Source: Amycolatopsis albispora (GTDB lineage: Bacteria; Actinomycetota; Actinomycetes; Mycobacteriales; Pseudonocardiaceae). Taken from it: a DNA stretch of 64,000 nucleotides. A program made the translations under genes and the position numbers. The stretch spans positions 6,324,001 through 6,388,000 of the forward strand of contig NZ_CP015163.1 of the NCBI RefSeq assembly GCF_003312875.1. The letters are read 5' to 3'. Each line of letters starts with the position of its first letter. Positions within the stretch are counted from its first letter, which is position 1. The notes under the pieces were generated by a model. That model made no database searches. It was not told the origin of the DNA and worked only from the letters and a program-made list of their open reading frames with translations. Shown here piece by piece: positions 49,503 through 58,626 of this stretch.

Positions 49503-51191
49503 TCAGTCACCCGGCTGACCAACCTTCCTGGAGACTTCGCCCGATCCGGGCCGGTTCTCGTGGTCGGTGAGATGCGCGTCGGGGTCGACCGAGGTTTCGA
49601 ATGCGGTGGCGAGGTCCTCGGCGGAGGTGTGTCCGTGGGTCTGTCGCAGCGGGGTTTCGCGTAGGAAGAGCAGGGTGACGAACCCGAGCAGCGCGAACGG
49701 TACGGCGGCGAGGAAGGTGGTTTGCAGCGCCTCGGCGAACCCGGTGGTGACTGCGAGATGGATGGGCTCGGGCAGCGCCGCGATCTGTTCGGGGCTGCCC
49801 TGGGTGGCAGTCCCGGCGGGCATCTGGTCGGCGGTGACCCCGGCCGCCTTGAGCTGCGCGGGGATGGTGTCGCGGAGGCGGTGGGTGAGCAGTGCGCCGA
49901 AGACTGCGACTCCCATCGCGCCGCCGAGGGAGCGGAAGAAGGTGGCTCCGGAGGTCGCGACGCCGAGGTCGGCGTGGGGCACGGCGTTCTGGGTCGCCAG
50001 CACGAGGACCTGCATCACCATGCCGATGCCTGCGCCGGTGATGAACATGAACACCCCGGCCAGCCACAGCGAGGTGTCCACCGACATCCGGCTCATCAGC
50101 GTCAGCCCCAGGACGGCGACCAACAGGCCGACGACGGGGTAGATCTTGTAGCGGCCGGTGTGGGTGATCATGCGTCCGGAGGCGATGGACGTGGCCAGCA
50201 GGCCGACCATCAGGGGAAGCGTCAGCAGGCCGGATGCGGTGGGTGACTCGCCTTTGACGATCTGCAGGTACTGCGGGAGGAAGATGATGGCGCCGAACAT
50301 GGCGACCCCGACCGCGAAACCGGCCAGGCTGGTGATGACGAAGGTGTGGTTGGCGAACAGTCGCGGGGGCATGATCGGTTCGACCGCCCGGCGCTCCTGC
50401 CAGACGGTGAGCGCGAGCATGAGCACCGCCACCGCGGTCAGCCCGTAGGTCCAGCCCGAGTTCCAGGCGAACTCCTTGCCGCCGAGCGAGAGCATCAACA
50501 GCAGGGCGCTGATCCCGGCGACGATGAAGAAGGCCCCCAACCAGTCGATGGCATGCCTGCGGCGCGGGAACGGCAGCTTCAGCACACGTTCGGTCACCGC
50601 CAGGGCCGCGATGCCGATGGGGATTCCGACCCAGAAGGTCCACCGCCACGAGAGGTGCTCGACCAGGAAGCCACCGAGCAGTGGCCCGGCGACGGTGGCC
50701 AGGCCGAAGACCGAGCCGATGTAGCCCTGGTAGCGGCCGCGTTCGCGGGGGCTGACGACGTCGCCGATGATCGCCTGGGACAGTGCCATCAGCCCACCAA
50801 CGCCGATTCCCATCACGGCCCGGAATCCGACGAGTTGCCCCATGTTCTGGGCGAACCCCGAGGCCAGGGAGGAGACCAGGAAGATCCCGATCGCGGACTG
50901 GAACATGATCTTGCGGCCGTACAGGTCCGACAGCTTGCCCCAGATCGGTGTGGAGGCGGTCGAGGTCAACAAGGTGGCCGAGACGACCCAGGCCAGCTGG
51001 TCCTGGCCGCCGAGCTCACCGACGATGGTGGGCAGCGCCGTGGCCACGATCGTCTGGGACAGGGCGGCGACCAGCATCCCCATCATGAGCCCCACCAGGA
51101 CGGTGAGGATCTGCCGGTGCGTCAGCCCCGGCATCACCTGTTCGCCGGGTGCCCCAGGGGCACCGGCTTCGGGGGAAGACGGCGTGCTCAT
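49503..51191 (-). CDS. DHA2-family MFS drug exporter
   Basis: A 562-residue, 14-span major facilitator. The motif A loop GKLSDLYGRKIMF, motif C VFGLATVAGPLLGGFLV and the N-terminal TIVATALPTIVGEL block are those of EmrB/QacA-type multidrug exporters. The C-terminus is a long hydrophilic tail. It starts within the MarR gene stop (ATGA), so the regulator and pump are one operon. The substrate is unknown, possibly a toxic hydrocarbon or lipophilic drug. Confidence 0.92.
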   Translation of the reverse strand: MSTPSSPEAGAPGAPGEQVMPGLTHRQILTVLVGLMMGMLVAALSQTIVATALPTIVGELGGQDQLAWVVSATLLTSTASTPIWGKLSDLYGRKIMFQSAIGIFLVSSLASGFAQNMGQLVGFRAVMGIGVGGLMALSQAIIGDVVSPRERGRYQGYIGSVFGLATVAGPLLGGFLVEHLSWRWTFWVGIPIGIAALAVTERVLKLPFPRRRHAIDWLGAFFIVAGISALLLMLSLGGKEFAWNSGWTYGLTAVAVLMLALTVWQERRAVEPIMPPRLFANHTFVITSLAGFAVGVAMFGAIIFLPQYLQIVKGESPTASGLLTLPLMVGLLATSIASGRMITHTGRYKIYPVVGLLVAVLGLTLMSRMSVDTSLWLAGVFMFITGAGIGMVMQVLVLATQNAVPHADLGVATSGATFFRSLGGAMGVAVFGALLTHRLRDTIPAQLKAAGVTADQMPAGTATQGSPEQIAALPEPIHLAVTTGFAEALQTTFLAAVPFALLGFVTLLFLRETPLRQTHGHTSAEDLATAFETSVDPDAHLTDHENRPGSGEVSRKVGQPGD

Positions 51192-51682
51192 CGCTGGCTC
51201 CGTTCTGTGCTGTTCGGGTCCGAGGCCAGATGCTTGTCGAGGCCGGCGTTGAACGCGGCGAGCAGGGAAGCGAAGTTCGCCAGGTCCTCGGGCGACCACG
51301 ACTGCAGCAGCTTCCGGACGACACCGCGTCGTTCCGCCCGGGTCGTGGTCAGGACGTCTCGGCCGCGCTCGGTGAGTCGCAGTCGGAAGGCGCGTCGGTC
51401 CTCGGTGTCGGCTTCCCGCGTGATCAGGCCGGCCTGCTCCAGGGAGGCGACCTGCCGGCTGATCGTCGAGGCGTCCAGGTGGAAGTGTGCTGCCAGCGCA
51501 CTGGGCCGCAGTGGGCCGGTGTCATGGAGCCACGCAAGGATGCCGTAGGCGGCCCTCTCCACGACCTGCTCGGTCGGGCCCCCGCGCAGATGCACCTTCT
51601 GGGCGCGCCGCACCAACAAAGTCAGCTCCTGCTCGATGGACTCCACCGAGACCAGGTCGGCCTTCGACCCAAGCGGTTGCAT
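51188..51682 (-). CDS. MarR-family regulator
   Basis: A 164-residue MarR with winged helix PSALAAHFHLDASTISRQVA and wing EDRRAFRLRLTERGRDVL. The ATG at 51682 has no ribosome site. A TATGGT box lies just upstream, so a leaderless mRNA is likely, and the start overlaps an imperfect palindrome TTGGTACATGCAA, the usual place for MarR autoregulation. It should repress itself and the MFS pump until an inducer binds. Confidence 0.88.
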   Translation of the reverse strand: MQPLGSKADLVSVESIEQELTLLVRRAQKVHLRGGPTEQVVERAAYGILAWLHDTGPLRPSALAAHFHLDASTISRQVASLEQAGLITREADTEDRRAFRLRLTERGRDVLTTTRAERRGVVRKLLQSWSPEDLANFASLLAAFNAGLDKHLASDPNSTERSQR

Positions 51683-52283
51683 GTACCAACCATAACCGGT
51701 GGAGGGACAGCGAGCGCACCAGCCCGCCATTCTCGCGTGGCCAGAGCCGGGGCGAGGCCGGGAGAAGCACGGCCACCAGATCGTCCTGGCTTGCCGAGGT
51801 CAGATTGTCGAGGCCGACAGCGTGGCGAGCCAGGGCGGGGCCCGGAATCTGCGATATCGCGAGCGCGGCGCGCTGGTGTGTGCCCGGCGCCGACCAGGTC
51901 GAAGACCGTGCCAACTATCAGACCGGTTTCGTGGCCCAAGTCGGGCCACATTCCGCACACGAATGGCAACGATGGTGGCTGCCTGTCACCCGCAGGGCGT
52001 TCAAGCGACTACCTCGTCCACCACGGGAAACCCAGCAGGCCGGACGGCACTCAAACCCGCCTCGTCCACGGATCCTGCAGGCGCAGGAAACGAGCACCTC
52101 AACCCCACGCGCCTCAGCGGCTTGCTTGAGCCGGATGCCGCGACGAGTGGCACCTCCGATTCTCAGGGGGCCTCCGACCTCGCCGTCCGCTGCGAAGCCC
52201 GTCGTGCCGTCACGCCAGCGGCCCGCCGTCGCCGGACGGCTGCCTGGGAGCAACTGCGCCGAGGCCAGCATCGATGTGCACAT
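51683..52283. other. Intergenic region between the two efflux units, no gene seen
   Basis: About 600 bases between divergent units. Open frames here are GC shadows with poor residue composition. The right end carries the TetR promoter and operator listed next. Confidence 0.5.
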
Positions 52284-52316
52284 TGGGCAATTTTGCTCAT
52301 TGGGCAGAGGTGGGCA
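52284..52316 (+). promoter_or_regulatory. Promoter/operator of the TetR-MMPL unit
   Basis: TGGGCAATTTTGCTCA (52284-52299) is an imperfect palindrome, and CATTGGGCA occurs twice (52281, 52298) at 17-bp spacing. TTGCTC and CATACT at 16-bp spacing make a plausible -35/-10, with CATACT only 6 bases before the GTG start, consistent with a leaderless mRNA repressed by TetR bound to the overlapping palindrome. Confidence 0.5.
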
Positions 52317-52326
52317 TACTGAGGGC

Positions 52327-52929
52327 GTGGATCGTGGGTTGCGGGACCTCAAGCGCGAGGCGACGAGAGAGGCGCTGGCCAAGGCGGCGTTCGAGCTGAC
52401 CCGTGAGCGCGGCTTGTCGGGGTTTGTCACCGCGGACGTGGTGGAGCGGGCGGGGTACTCGCGGCGGACCTTCGGCAACCACTTCTCCTGCAAGGAGGAG
52501 GCGGTCGCTTCGGTCGCGTTCGGTGGTGTCGACGACGCCAGCGCGATCCTGGCCGGCCTTCCCGCTGACCTGCCGCTGCTCGACGTCCTGTTGGCTGTGA
52601 TGAAGACGCAGTTCACCACGGACGCGTTGGTGAGGATGCGCGAGCTGATGGCGATGGCGCGGCGGTACCCGACCCTGGAGCCCCACGTGCTGGGCGTTCA
52701 GCAACGCATGCGCCATACCGCGCAGGAACTCTTGGGCTCGGTGGCGGGGGACCGGTACCCCACCGTCTACGTGCCGCTGTTGTTCGGTGCCGTGTACGGC
52801 GCCGTGATGGCCGCTCTAGAGGGAACCCTTGATGTGGACCTCGGCGGCGAGTACGACCCCAGCCCCGCGTCGATGGACTACAGCTCGTTCCTCGACATCA
52901 CTTTCGACTACCTGCGCCACGGCTTCTAG
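52327..52929 (+). CDS. TetR-family regulator of the MMPL exporter
   Basis: A 200-residue TetR: ATREALAKAAFELTRERGLS, then VVERAGYSRRTFGNHFSCKE at residues 10-60, and a helical ligand domain. The GTG at 52327 has no ribosome site and sits close to a -10 box, so a leaderless start is likely. It is followed 48 bases later by the MMPL gene on the same strand and is its probable repressor. The in-frame upstream extension to 51487 is not coding-like. Confidence 0.88.
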   Translation: MDRGLRDLKREATREALAKAAFELTRERGLSGFVTADVVERAGYSRRTFGNHFSCKEEAVASVAFGGVDDASAILAGLPADLPLLDVLLAVMKTQFTTDALVRMRELMAMARRYPTLEPHVLGVQQRMRHTAQELLGSVAGDRYPTVYVPLLFGAVYGAVMAALEGTLDVDLGGEYDPSPASMDYSSFLDITFDYLRHGF

Positions 52930-52977
52930 ACCTTCTAGACACCGCCCCTCTTTGCCCTCAAGGAGCACCAGTCCCTC

Positions 52978-55317
52978 ATGTCCACTTTCTTGTACCGGCT
53001 CGGACGAACGGCGTTCGGCAGGCCGTGGCTGTTCATTGCGGGCTGGCTCGCCGCCCTCGCAGTGGTCGTCGGTGCGGTCGCCATCAACGGGGTGAGCGTC
53101 AGCTCGGAGATGAAGATCGAGGGCACCGAGGCCCAGACTGTGCTCGACCGCGTAGCCGATGAGCTCCCCGCCGCCTCGGGAGGGCAGGCCAGTGTGGTCT
53201 TCACCGCGCCCGACGGTGAGCGCCTCGACACGGCGGAGCGACTCGCGGTGATCAGCGGCACCGTCAGCGACGTCTATGACCTCGACAAGGTCGTCAATCC
53301 CCTTGACCTCGCCACGGGTACCTCGGAGGAGGGCACCCCAGGCACGCCCGAGGAGAAGGCACCGGGCACTCCGCCAGCCGGGCCGGACCACGGGCAGGCG
53401 CCTCCCTACCAGCCGCTGCTGGTGGACGGGGCACCGGTGCCCGGCGTGCTCGTGTCCTCGGACGGGCAGGTCGCGCTGTTCCAGTTCCAGTTTACGGTCG
53501 CCTCCACCTCATTGACACCTGAGGACGTCAGCTCGGTGGTCGAGGTGGTGGAGCGTGCCGAGCAGGGTACGGGGATCACCGTTCTCCCGAGCGACTCGCT
53601 CAAGGCCATCGAGATCCCGGTCGGTGTTGGCGAAGTGATCGGTCTCGCCGTCGCCGCCCTGGTGCTGGTGCTCACCCTGGGCTCGCTGATCGCGGCCGGC
53701 CTGCCCCTGATCACCGCGCTGGTCGGCATCGGCATCGGCGTGGGCGGCGCGTACGCGCTCTCCACGGCCGTCGAGATGAACTCCGCCACGCCCGTGCTCG
53801 GTCTCATGGTCGGCCTCGCCGTCGGCATCGACTACGCCCTATTCGTTGTCAACCGGCAGCGACGGCTGATTCTCGATCAGGGACTCACCGCACAGGAGGC
53901 AGCAGGCAGAGCTGTCGGCACCGCAGGCAGCGCGGTCTTCTTCGCCGGCCTGACCGTCCTCATCGCGCTGACCGCGCTGACCGTCATCGACATCGCGATG
54001 CTCTCCACGATGGCCCTGGTCGCGGCGTCCACGGTGGCCCTGGCCGTGCTCATCGCCCTGACCCTGCTGCCCGCGCTGTTAGGGCTGGTCGGGGAGCGGA
54101 TCTGCTCGGACAAGGCCCGAGCCCGACGCTACGCCAAGGCGGACGCGGAGTCCCACAGCGTCGCTGACCACTGGGTCAAGGGTGTCATCAGGTTCCGGTG
54201 GCCCGTCATCGGCGGCGTGGTCGCGATCCTGGGCGTGATGGCGATCCCCGCGGCCAGCATGAACCTGGGCATCCCAACTGGTGCGACCGCGAACCAGGAC
54301 ACCGCCGCCCGACAGAGCTACGAGGCGGTCTCCCAAGGCTTCGGTGAGGGATTCAACGGCCCGCTCCTGGTCACCGCGGAGCCCACCGGCACCGCAGGCC
54401 GCGTCACACCCGAGCTGACCGCGAAACTGGCCGACGAGTTCCAACACCGAGACGACATCGTGCTGGCCGCACCCGTCGGCGTCAACGAGGCCGGCGACCT
54501 GGCCGTGTTCAGCGTCATCCCCACCTCCGGCCCCAGCGACGAGGCCACCAGCGATCTTGTGAAGTCGCTGCGCGAGCCCAGCAACGCGATCGCCCAGAGC
54601 AACCAGGTGCGGCTGGGCGTGACCGGGTTCACCGCCATCGGCATCGACATGTCCGACAAACTCGCCGATGTCCTTCCGCTCTACCTCGGCATCATCATCG
54701 TCCTCTCCGTCCTGATCCTGATGCTCGTCTTCCGCTCCGTGGTCGTCCCGATCAAGGCCACAGCCGGCTTCCTGCTCAGCATCCTGGCCACCTTCGGTGC
54801 CACCACCGCCGTCTTCCAGTGGGGCTGGCTCAGCGGCCTCTTCGGGTTCGACACCGGCGGCCCACTCATGAGCTTCATGCCGATCATCGTGACCGGCATC
54901 CTCTACGGACTCGCCATGGACTACGAGGTCTTCCTGGTCTCCTCGATGCGCGAGGCACACATCCACGGCCAGCCGGCCCGACACAGCGTCGTCCATGGGT
55001 TCGACCAGGCCAGCCGGGTCGTCGTCGCGGCCGCCATCATCATGGTCGCGGTGTTCTCCGGCTTCATCTTCAGCCACGACATCATGATCAAGCAGATCGG
55101 CTTCGCTCTCGCCGCTGGCATCCTCATCGACGCTTTCGTCGTCCGGCTGACCCTCGTCCCGGCGCTCATGGCCCTCTTCGGCGAACGAGCATGGTGGCTG
55201 CCCCGCTGGCTCGACCGCCTGCTGCCGGACCTTGACGTCGAGGGCGACAAGCTGCTGACCATGCTCAACCAGCAGGCCGAGGCCACCGACCGACACCACA
55301 TCGAGGTCCGCGACTGA
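52978..55317 (+). CDS. MMPL-family membrane exporter
   Basis: A 779-residue RND/MMPL transporter with 12 spans in two halves. GLMVGLAVGIDYALFVVNRQ (about residue 280) and GLAMDYEVFLVSSMREAH (about 645) are the paired Asp-Tyr motifs that carry proton flow. A large outer domain with a Pro/Gly-rich loop lies between spans 1 and 2. MMPL proteins export lipids, siderophores or drugs. AAGGAG lies 12 bases before the ATG. It is probably repressed by the TetR before it. Confidence 0.92.
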   Translation: MSTFLYRLGRTAFGRPWLFIAGWLAALAVVVGAVAINGVSVSSEMKIEGTEAQTVLDRVADELPAASGGQASVVFTAPDGERLDTAERLAVISGTVSDVYDLDKVVNPLDLATGTSEEGTPGTPEEKAPGTPPAGPDHGQAPPYQPLLVDGAPVPGVLVSSDGQVALFQFQFTVASTSLTPEDVSSVVEVVERAEQGTGITVLPSDSLKAIEIPVGVGEVIGLAVAALVLVLTLGSLIAAGLPLITALVGIGIGVGGAYALSTAVEMNSATPVLGLMVGLAVGIDYALFVVNRQRRLILDQGLTAQEAAGRAVGTAGSAVFFAGLTVLIALTALTVIDIAMLSTMALVAASTVALAVLIALTLLPALLGLVGERICSDKARARRYAKADAESHSVADHWVKGVIRFRWPVIGGVVAILGVMAIPAASMNLGIPTGATANQDTAARQSYEAVSQGFGEGFNGPLLVTAEPTGTAGRVTPELTAKLADEFQHRDDIVLAAPVGVNEAGDLAVFSVIPTSGPSDEATSDLVKSLREPSNAIAQSNQVRLGVTGFTAIGIDMSDKLADVLPLYLGIIIVLSVLILMLVFRSVVVPIKATAGFLLSILATFGATTAVFQWGWLSGLFGFDTGGPLMSFMPIIVTGILYGLAMDYEVFLVSSMREAHIHGQPARHSVVHGFDQASRVVVAAAIIMVAVFSGFIFSHDIMIKQIGFALAAGILIDAFVVRLTLVPALMALFGERAWWLPRWLDRLLPDLDVEGDKLLTMLNQQAEATDRHHIEVRD

Positions 55318-55436
55318 ACGAGCCCCCCGGAAGCATCCGGAGCCGAACCACCGGGGGCACGTTCAGCAGCCCCACCACGTCGACCCCGTCTGCCCGCACG
55401 GCCGAACGCGGTCGACCATCACCGCCGGTGTCTCGG

Positions 55437-55923
55437 TCACCGAGGATCCAGCCGGTGATCAGACCAGCGCTCCAGCATTCCCTCCAGCTCGTTGCGCAGG
55501 AACGCGATGAACGTCGTCGCCTCGGCTAATCGGTGGCCTTCACCGCCGGGAGCGCCGAGCTCGACCGTGGCGCTCTCCAGCGTGGACTGCCACTGCTTGA
55601 GAACCGGGATCCAGGGGCCACGACCATGCCCCAGACGTTGCCGTCACAGACCCGGTAGAGCTCCGCCCTCTTCCCGGGTTGGCGTTCCTTGACCACCATC
55701 CGCGTCGCGGTGAGATGGCGCACCGCCCCCGAGATCGCGGCCGGACTGACCCGAAGCCCTTCCGCGAGCGCGGCGGAGGTGTAGCGTTCGGCGTCGTCGG
55801 CGAGCATGTAGGCGAACACCCTGGCCGACATCCGTGGGACCCCGCCTCGTTCAGGATCAGGGCGATGCGCTCCACCACCCGGAGCAGCCCCTCGCCCTCG
55901 TCCTGCCAGCGGCTCGCCATCAT
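55437..55923 (-). pseudogene. MarR/GbsR-type regulator broken by frameshifts
   Basis: Three frames join into one regulator: RWQDEGEGLLRVVERIALIL at the front, then MSARVFAYMLADDAERYTSA and GLRVSPAAISGAVRHLTATR (winged helix), then PWIPVLKQWQSTLESATVEL and FIAFLRNELEGMLERW ending at a TGA near 55437. A one-base loss in the G-run near 55840 and another shift near 55610 separate them. It lies after the MMPL gene on the other strand. It is a pseudogene or carries sequencing errors. Confidence 0.65.
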
Positions 55924-56233
55924 CTGCTCACCATCACCCATCCAGCCAGGCCCACCCGGTACGACCTGCGGGGATGCTGCCCGCAGCCGCTGCAGCCTGC
56001 GGGCCACTGACACGTTCCTCACAGGACTCGGCCCGGCGTCGATGTCGCCTCACAGCCCGGACGCTCCAGCCGCCCCCGATCCGTTTGGCCGCCACCGAGC
56101 CGTGGTTGGCACCGACGTCCCGCCGGGCACAGGTTCGAACTCGTCGGCCCCCAGCGGCCGGTGTTGGGGCTGCAGTCAGAGATCGAACTGCGAACCGTAG
56201 ACTCAGGAGGCGTCCGGGCCATCGGAGTCTGTT
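55924..56233. other. Gap without a recognised gene
   Basis: About 310 bases between the broken regulator and the small membrane protein. The only readable frame is the probable displaced tail of the next gene at its right edge. Confidence 0.4.
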
Positions 56234-56569
56234 TCAAGGTCGGCACCACCCCCTCCAAGTTCGGGACCGTCCGGCCCGAGCTGGCCGGTCGTCAAGGTGT
56301 ACTGGATCGCATTTGCGCAGGTAGTCCTCAAGATCGCCCAACCCGCGGGCGATGTCCTGACGCAGCCTGCGTTCGGCAAAGAACCGGAGGCGGGGCGGAG
56401 GATGTTCGCGAACCCACTCCATATACATGAACTGCCCCATGCACCAGCATGCACCGAACGCGACGCTGGCAGCCACCAGCATCCACCACGCGACTGCCAA
56501 CACATCCCACAGCGCGTTGCCCAGCTGTTGCCATGCCAGCCCGTACGGATCCCGGTACCTCAATTTCAC
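56234..56569 (-). CDS. Small membrane protein, unknown, possible frameshift
   Basis: A 111-residue protein from a GTG with GGAGG just upstream. One strong span (VLAVAWWMLVAASVAFGACW) is followed by a basic helix (RLRQDIARGLGDLEDYLRKC). After this Cys the codon bias is better in a neighbouring frame that reads NAIQYTLTTGQLGPDGPELG and stops at 56203, so the true C-terminus may be there and a base may be lost near 56310. No family is recognised. Confidence 0.45.
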   Translation of the reverse strand: MKLRYRDPYGLAWQQLGNALWDVLAVAWWMLVAASVAFGACWCMGQFMYMEWVREHPPPRLRFFAERRLRQDIARGLGDLEDYLRKCDPVHLDDRPARAGRSRTWRGWCRP

Positions 56570-56648
56570 CCACCTCCACCCTGGTGGCCGAACCGAGCAT
56601 CACGATCACCCTGTACCCAGCGGTAGAGTTCACCGTACGCTGAAATAC

Positions 56649-56828
56649 TCAGGAGGAAAAGGGGGAGCCGTGCGGCCGGCCAGCGCCACTACCTCGGAGC
56701 GGGTCTGTCAAACGAGCCGCGAAGCGGGCGACGAACTGGCCGAGCAGCTTCTCCGCCCGATCTAGCCGGAAACCGAGTCCGCGGCGGACACCCAGATAGT
56801 CGGCGAGGGCTGGACGCAATGCGCTCAT
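56649..56828 (-). pseudogene. N-terminal fragment of a second tyrosine recombinase
   Basis: The ATG at 56828 overlaps the stop of the fragment to the right (ATGA), and the frame reads MSALRPALADYLGVRRGLGF then DRAEKLLGQFV, the start of an integrase SAM-like domain. It degenerates where GGGTCTGTCAAA (56701-56712, complement) begins. Tandem overlapping recombinase genes are typical of recombinase-in-trio (RIT) and related elements. Confidence 0.7.
56701..56712. repeat. Orphan IS-end sequence GGGTCTGTCAAA
   Basis: Mirror copy of the 12-mer at 49477-49488 and close to the IS256 outer end at 28264. It marks the point where the recombinase N-terminal fragment stops resembling its family. Confidence 0.35.
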
Positions 56829-56996
56829 GCCGTACCGTCCGAAGCAGGCCAGTGACGGGCGACCGGACGCAGGGCCGCCACGTCGACCTTCGTGTAGAGC
56901 GTGGTCGTGATCGGATCACGATGACGCAGCACCTGGCCGATCTCGGCCAGCGAAGCGCCTGCGGTCAGCATTGCGGTGGCCGCGCTGTGACGACGT
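56825..56996 (-). pseudogene. C-terminal fragment of a tyrosine recombinase
   Basis: The minus strand reads RHSAATAMLTAGASLAEIGQ, VLRHRDPITTTLYTKVDVAA and LRPVARHWP to a TGA at 56825. It contains the HxxR-type RHS, the conserved LRHR and the catalytic Tyr (LYTKV). The N-terminal 250 or so residues are gone, replaced by the GP88-family gene on the other strand. Confidence 0.8.
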
Positions 56997-57322
56997 TGCC
57001 CGCCTGGGCTGGCCGGTTGCCTGACGGCCGCACCTACAACACCTGCCCGTCAGCAGGAATCTGCCGCCACGTCTGCTACGCCCGACACGGAACCTACTTG
57101 TGGCCGACTGTGCGCGCCAAGCACCAGGCGAACCTGATATTCGTGCTGGACGATCCGGCCGGGTGGGAGCAGGCGATGCTCGCCGAACTGGCCGCACCGA
57201 AGTTCCGCGGCCGGTTCGTGCGGGTGCACGACTCGGGCGACTTCTTTTCCGACGACTACACCCGCAGCTGGCTGCGCATCATGCGCTCTGCTCCTGACGT
57301 GACCTTTTACGCCTATACCAAG
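56992..57322 (+). pseudogene. GP88-family gene, 5' half (interrupted)
   Basis: TLPAWAGRLPDGRTYNTCPS, then AGICRHVCYARHGTYLWPTV, RGRFVRVHDSGDFFSDDYTR and DVTFYAYTK match the GP88 family of actinophages and mobile elements, with a conserved Cys set. The native start is lost: the frame to the left enters the recombinase fragment near 56992. To the right it is cut after Thr-Lys (ACC AAG) by the Tn554-like element, and the family sequence resumes at 62729. Confidence 0.85.
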
Positions 57323-57444
57323 TTTACCGACCGTACGTAGACCCGTACGTGCCGTCCGTCCTGCGCCACTTCGCGAACGTGCCGTGCTTGGTTACCGACC
57401 ATGTCCGGATCGTTCGGAGTGTCAGGCGTCGGTATGGAGGGTTT

Positions 57445-58626
57445 GTGGTTCGCAAGTGCGTGGTCGGGCAGCTACGAGTACAGGAGCTGCTTCGACGTGA
57501 CGGAAGTCGTATGTGGACGATCGTGTGGCCGGAGGGGACGGTGCGTGAGGATGCTGATCAGTTCCTGCGTGTGCATGACGGATCTGGAACCCAGCGCACC
57601 TACGCCTACTACCTCGTGGACCACTTGCGGTGGCTCGAACGTGAGGGTCTCACCGTGGATCGCGTAGTACTTCGAGATCTGGAGCGCTACATGGGAATCC
57701 TTGGCGCCGACGTGCGCATGCCTCTGGGTGAACCGTGGCGGGTCGGGAAGCGACCGTACGGCAAGGACGCGCTGTCCACGACCGCTGCGTGTCTGAAGGG
57801 TTTCTATCGACACCAGGGAATGCTGGGAGTCAACCCCGAGCTCGGGTCGCGCCTGAACCAGTCCCGGTTGCCGTCACGAGAGGACCGACGCCGGGCCTTC
57901 CTCGGGCACGTGGCGCGCAGCGCGCCGGCGAACCCGCTGGCTCCCCGGCGCGGACGCCGTCGCCATCCAAAGATGCTCCCAGAAGGCGCGACCCCACAAT
58001 TGCTGGATGTGCTGCAGTCGGCCCGCGACGAACTTGTCGTCACCTGGCTGACCGATGGCGGGTTCCGCATCGGGGAGCTATGCGGCCTGCATCTGGTGGA
58101 CCTTCACCTGCGCGACAACGCGGCTTGCGGCCAGTGCCGATCCCCGCACGTGCACGTCTGCCACCGGCCCGGCAATCCGAACCGCGCGGCAGCCAAGACG
58201 AAGCACGAGTGGTCGATCGAGCGTGGGACCGTACGCGGCGGGCTGATCAAGCGCGTCAGTCCGGCGATGATTCACAGCTACTTCCGTTACATGACCGAGG
58301 AATACCCTAGTCAGCTGACTGACCACGGCATGCTTCTGGTGCAACTGCATGGACCGCACCATGGCCAGCCGTGGGCGCCAGTCGCAGCGCGGGGAATGTT
58401 GCGGCGTGCATCGATCCGGGCGGGGCTCGGGAAGATCAAGCCGCACGAGTTCCGGCACAGGTTCGCGACCGCCGTTCTGGATGCTTCAGGCGGCAATCTG
58501 GTTGTCGCGCGCGACGCCGGTGGCTGGGCGTCCACCGTGGTTGTCGATGAGATCTACGCCCATGTGGATATCCACGATCCCGTTTTCGACGCTGCGCTAC
58601 GGCAGGTCTGGAGCGTGCAGGCATGA
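57445..58626 (+). CDS. TnpA-like tyrosine recombinase
   Basis: A 393-residue integrase. The GTG at 57445 has GGAGGG upstream. A SAM-like DNA-binding domain (VHDGSGTQRTYAYYLVDHLR) precedes the catalytic domain with Arg in TDGGFRIGELCGLHLVDL, HxxR in KPHEFRHRFATAVLDA, and the Tyr nucleophile in DEIYAHVD. A zinc-like CGQCRSPHVHVCH lies between. Length and order match the first gene of Tn554-type sets. Its stop overlaps the next start (ATGA). Two CCGTACGT copies 12 bp apart at the left end of the element are likely binding sites. Confidence 0.92.
   Translation: MVRKCVVGQLRVQELLRRDGSRMWTIVWPEGTVREDADQFLRVHDGSGTQRTYAYYLVDHLRWLEREGLTVDRVVLRDLERYMGILGADVRMPLGEPWRVGKRPYGKDALSTTAACLKGFYRHQGMLGVNPELGSRLNQSRLPSREDRRRAFLGHVARSAPANPLAPRRGRRRHPKMLPEGATPQLLDVLQSARDELVVTWLTDGGFRIGELCGLHLVDLHLRDNAACGQCRSPHVHVCHRPGNPNRAAAKTKHEWSIERGTVRGGLIKRVSPAMIHSYFRYMTEEYPSQLTDHGMLLVQLHGPHHGQPWAPVAARGMLRRASIRAGLGKIKPHEFRHRFATAVLDASGGNLVVARDAGGWASTVVVDEIYAHVDIHDPVFDAALRQVWSVQA

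Noticed and set aside
54079..55299. A 406-codon antisense frame within the MMPL gene
   Set aside because: Asp/Gly/Glu-rich complement of a membrane protein, with no plausible fold or start.
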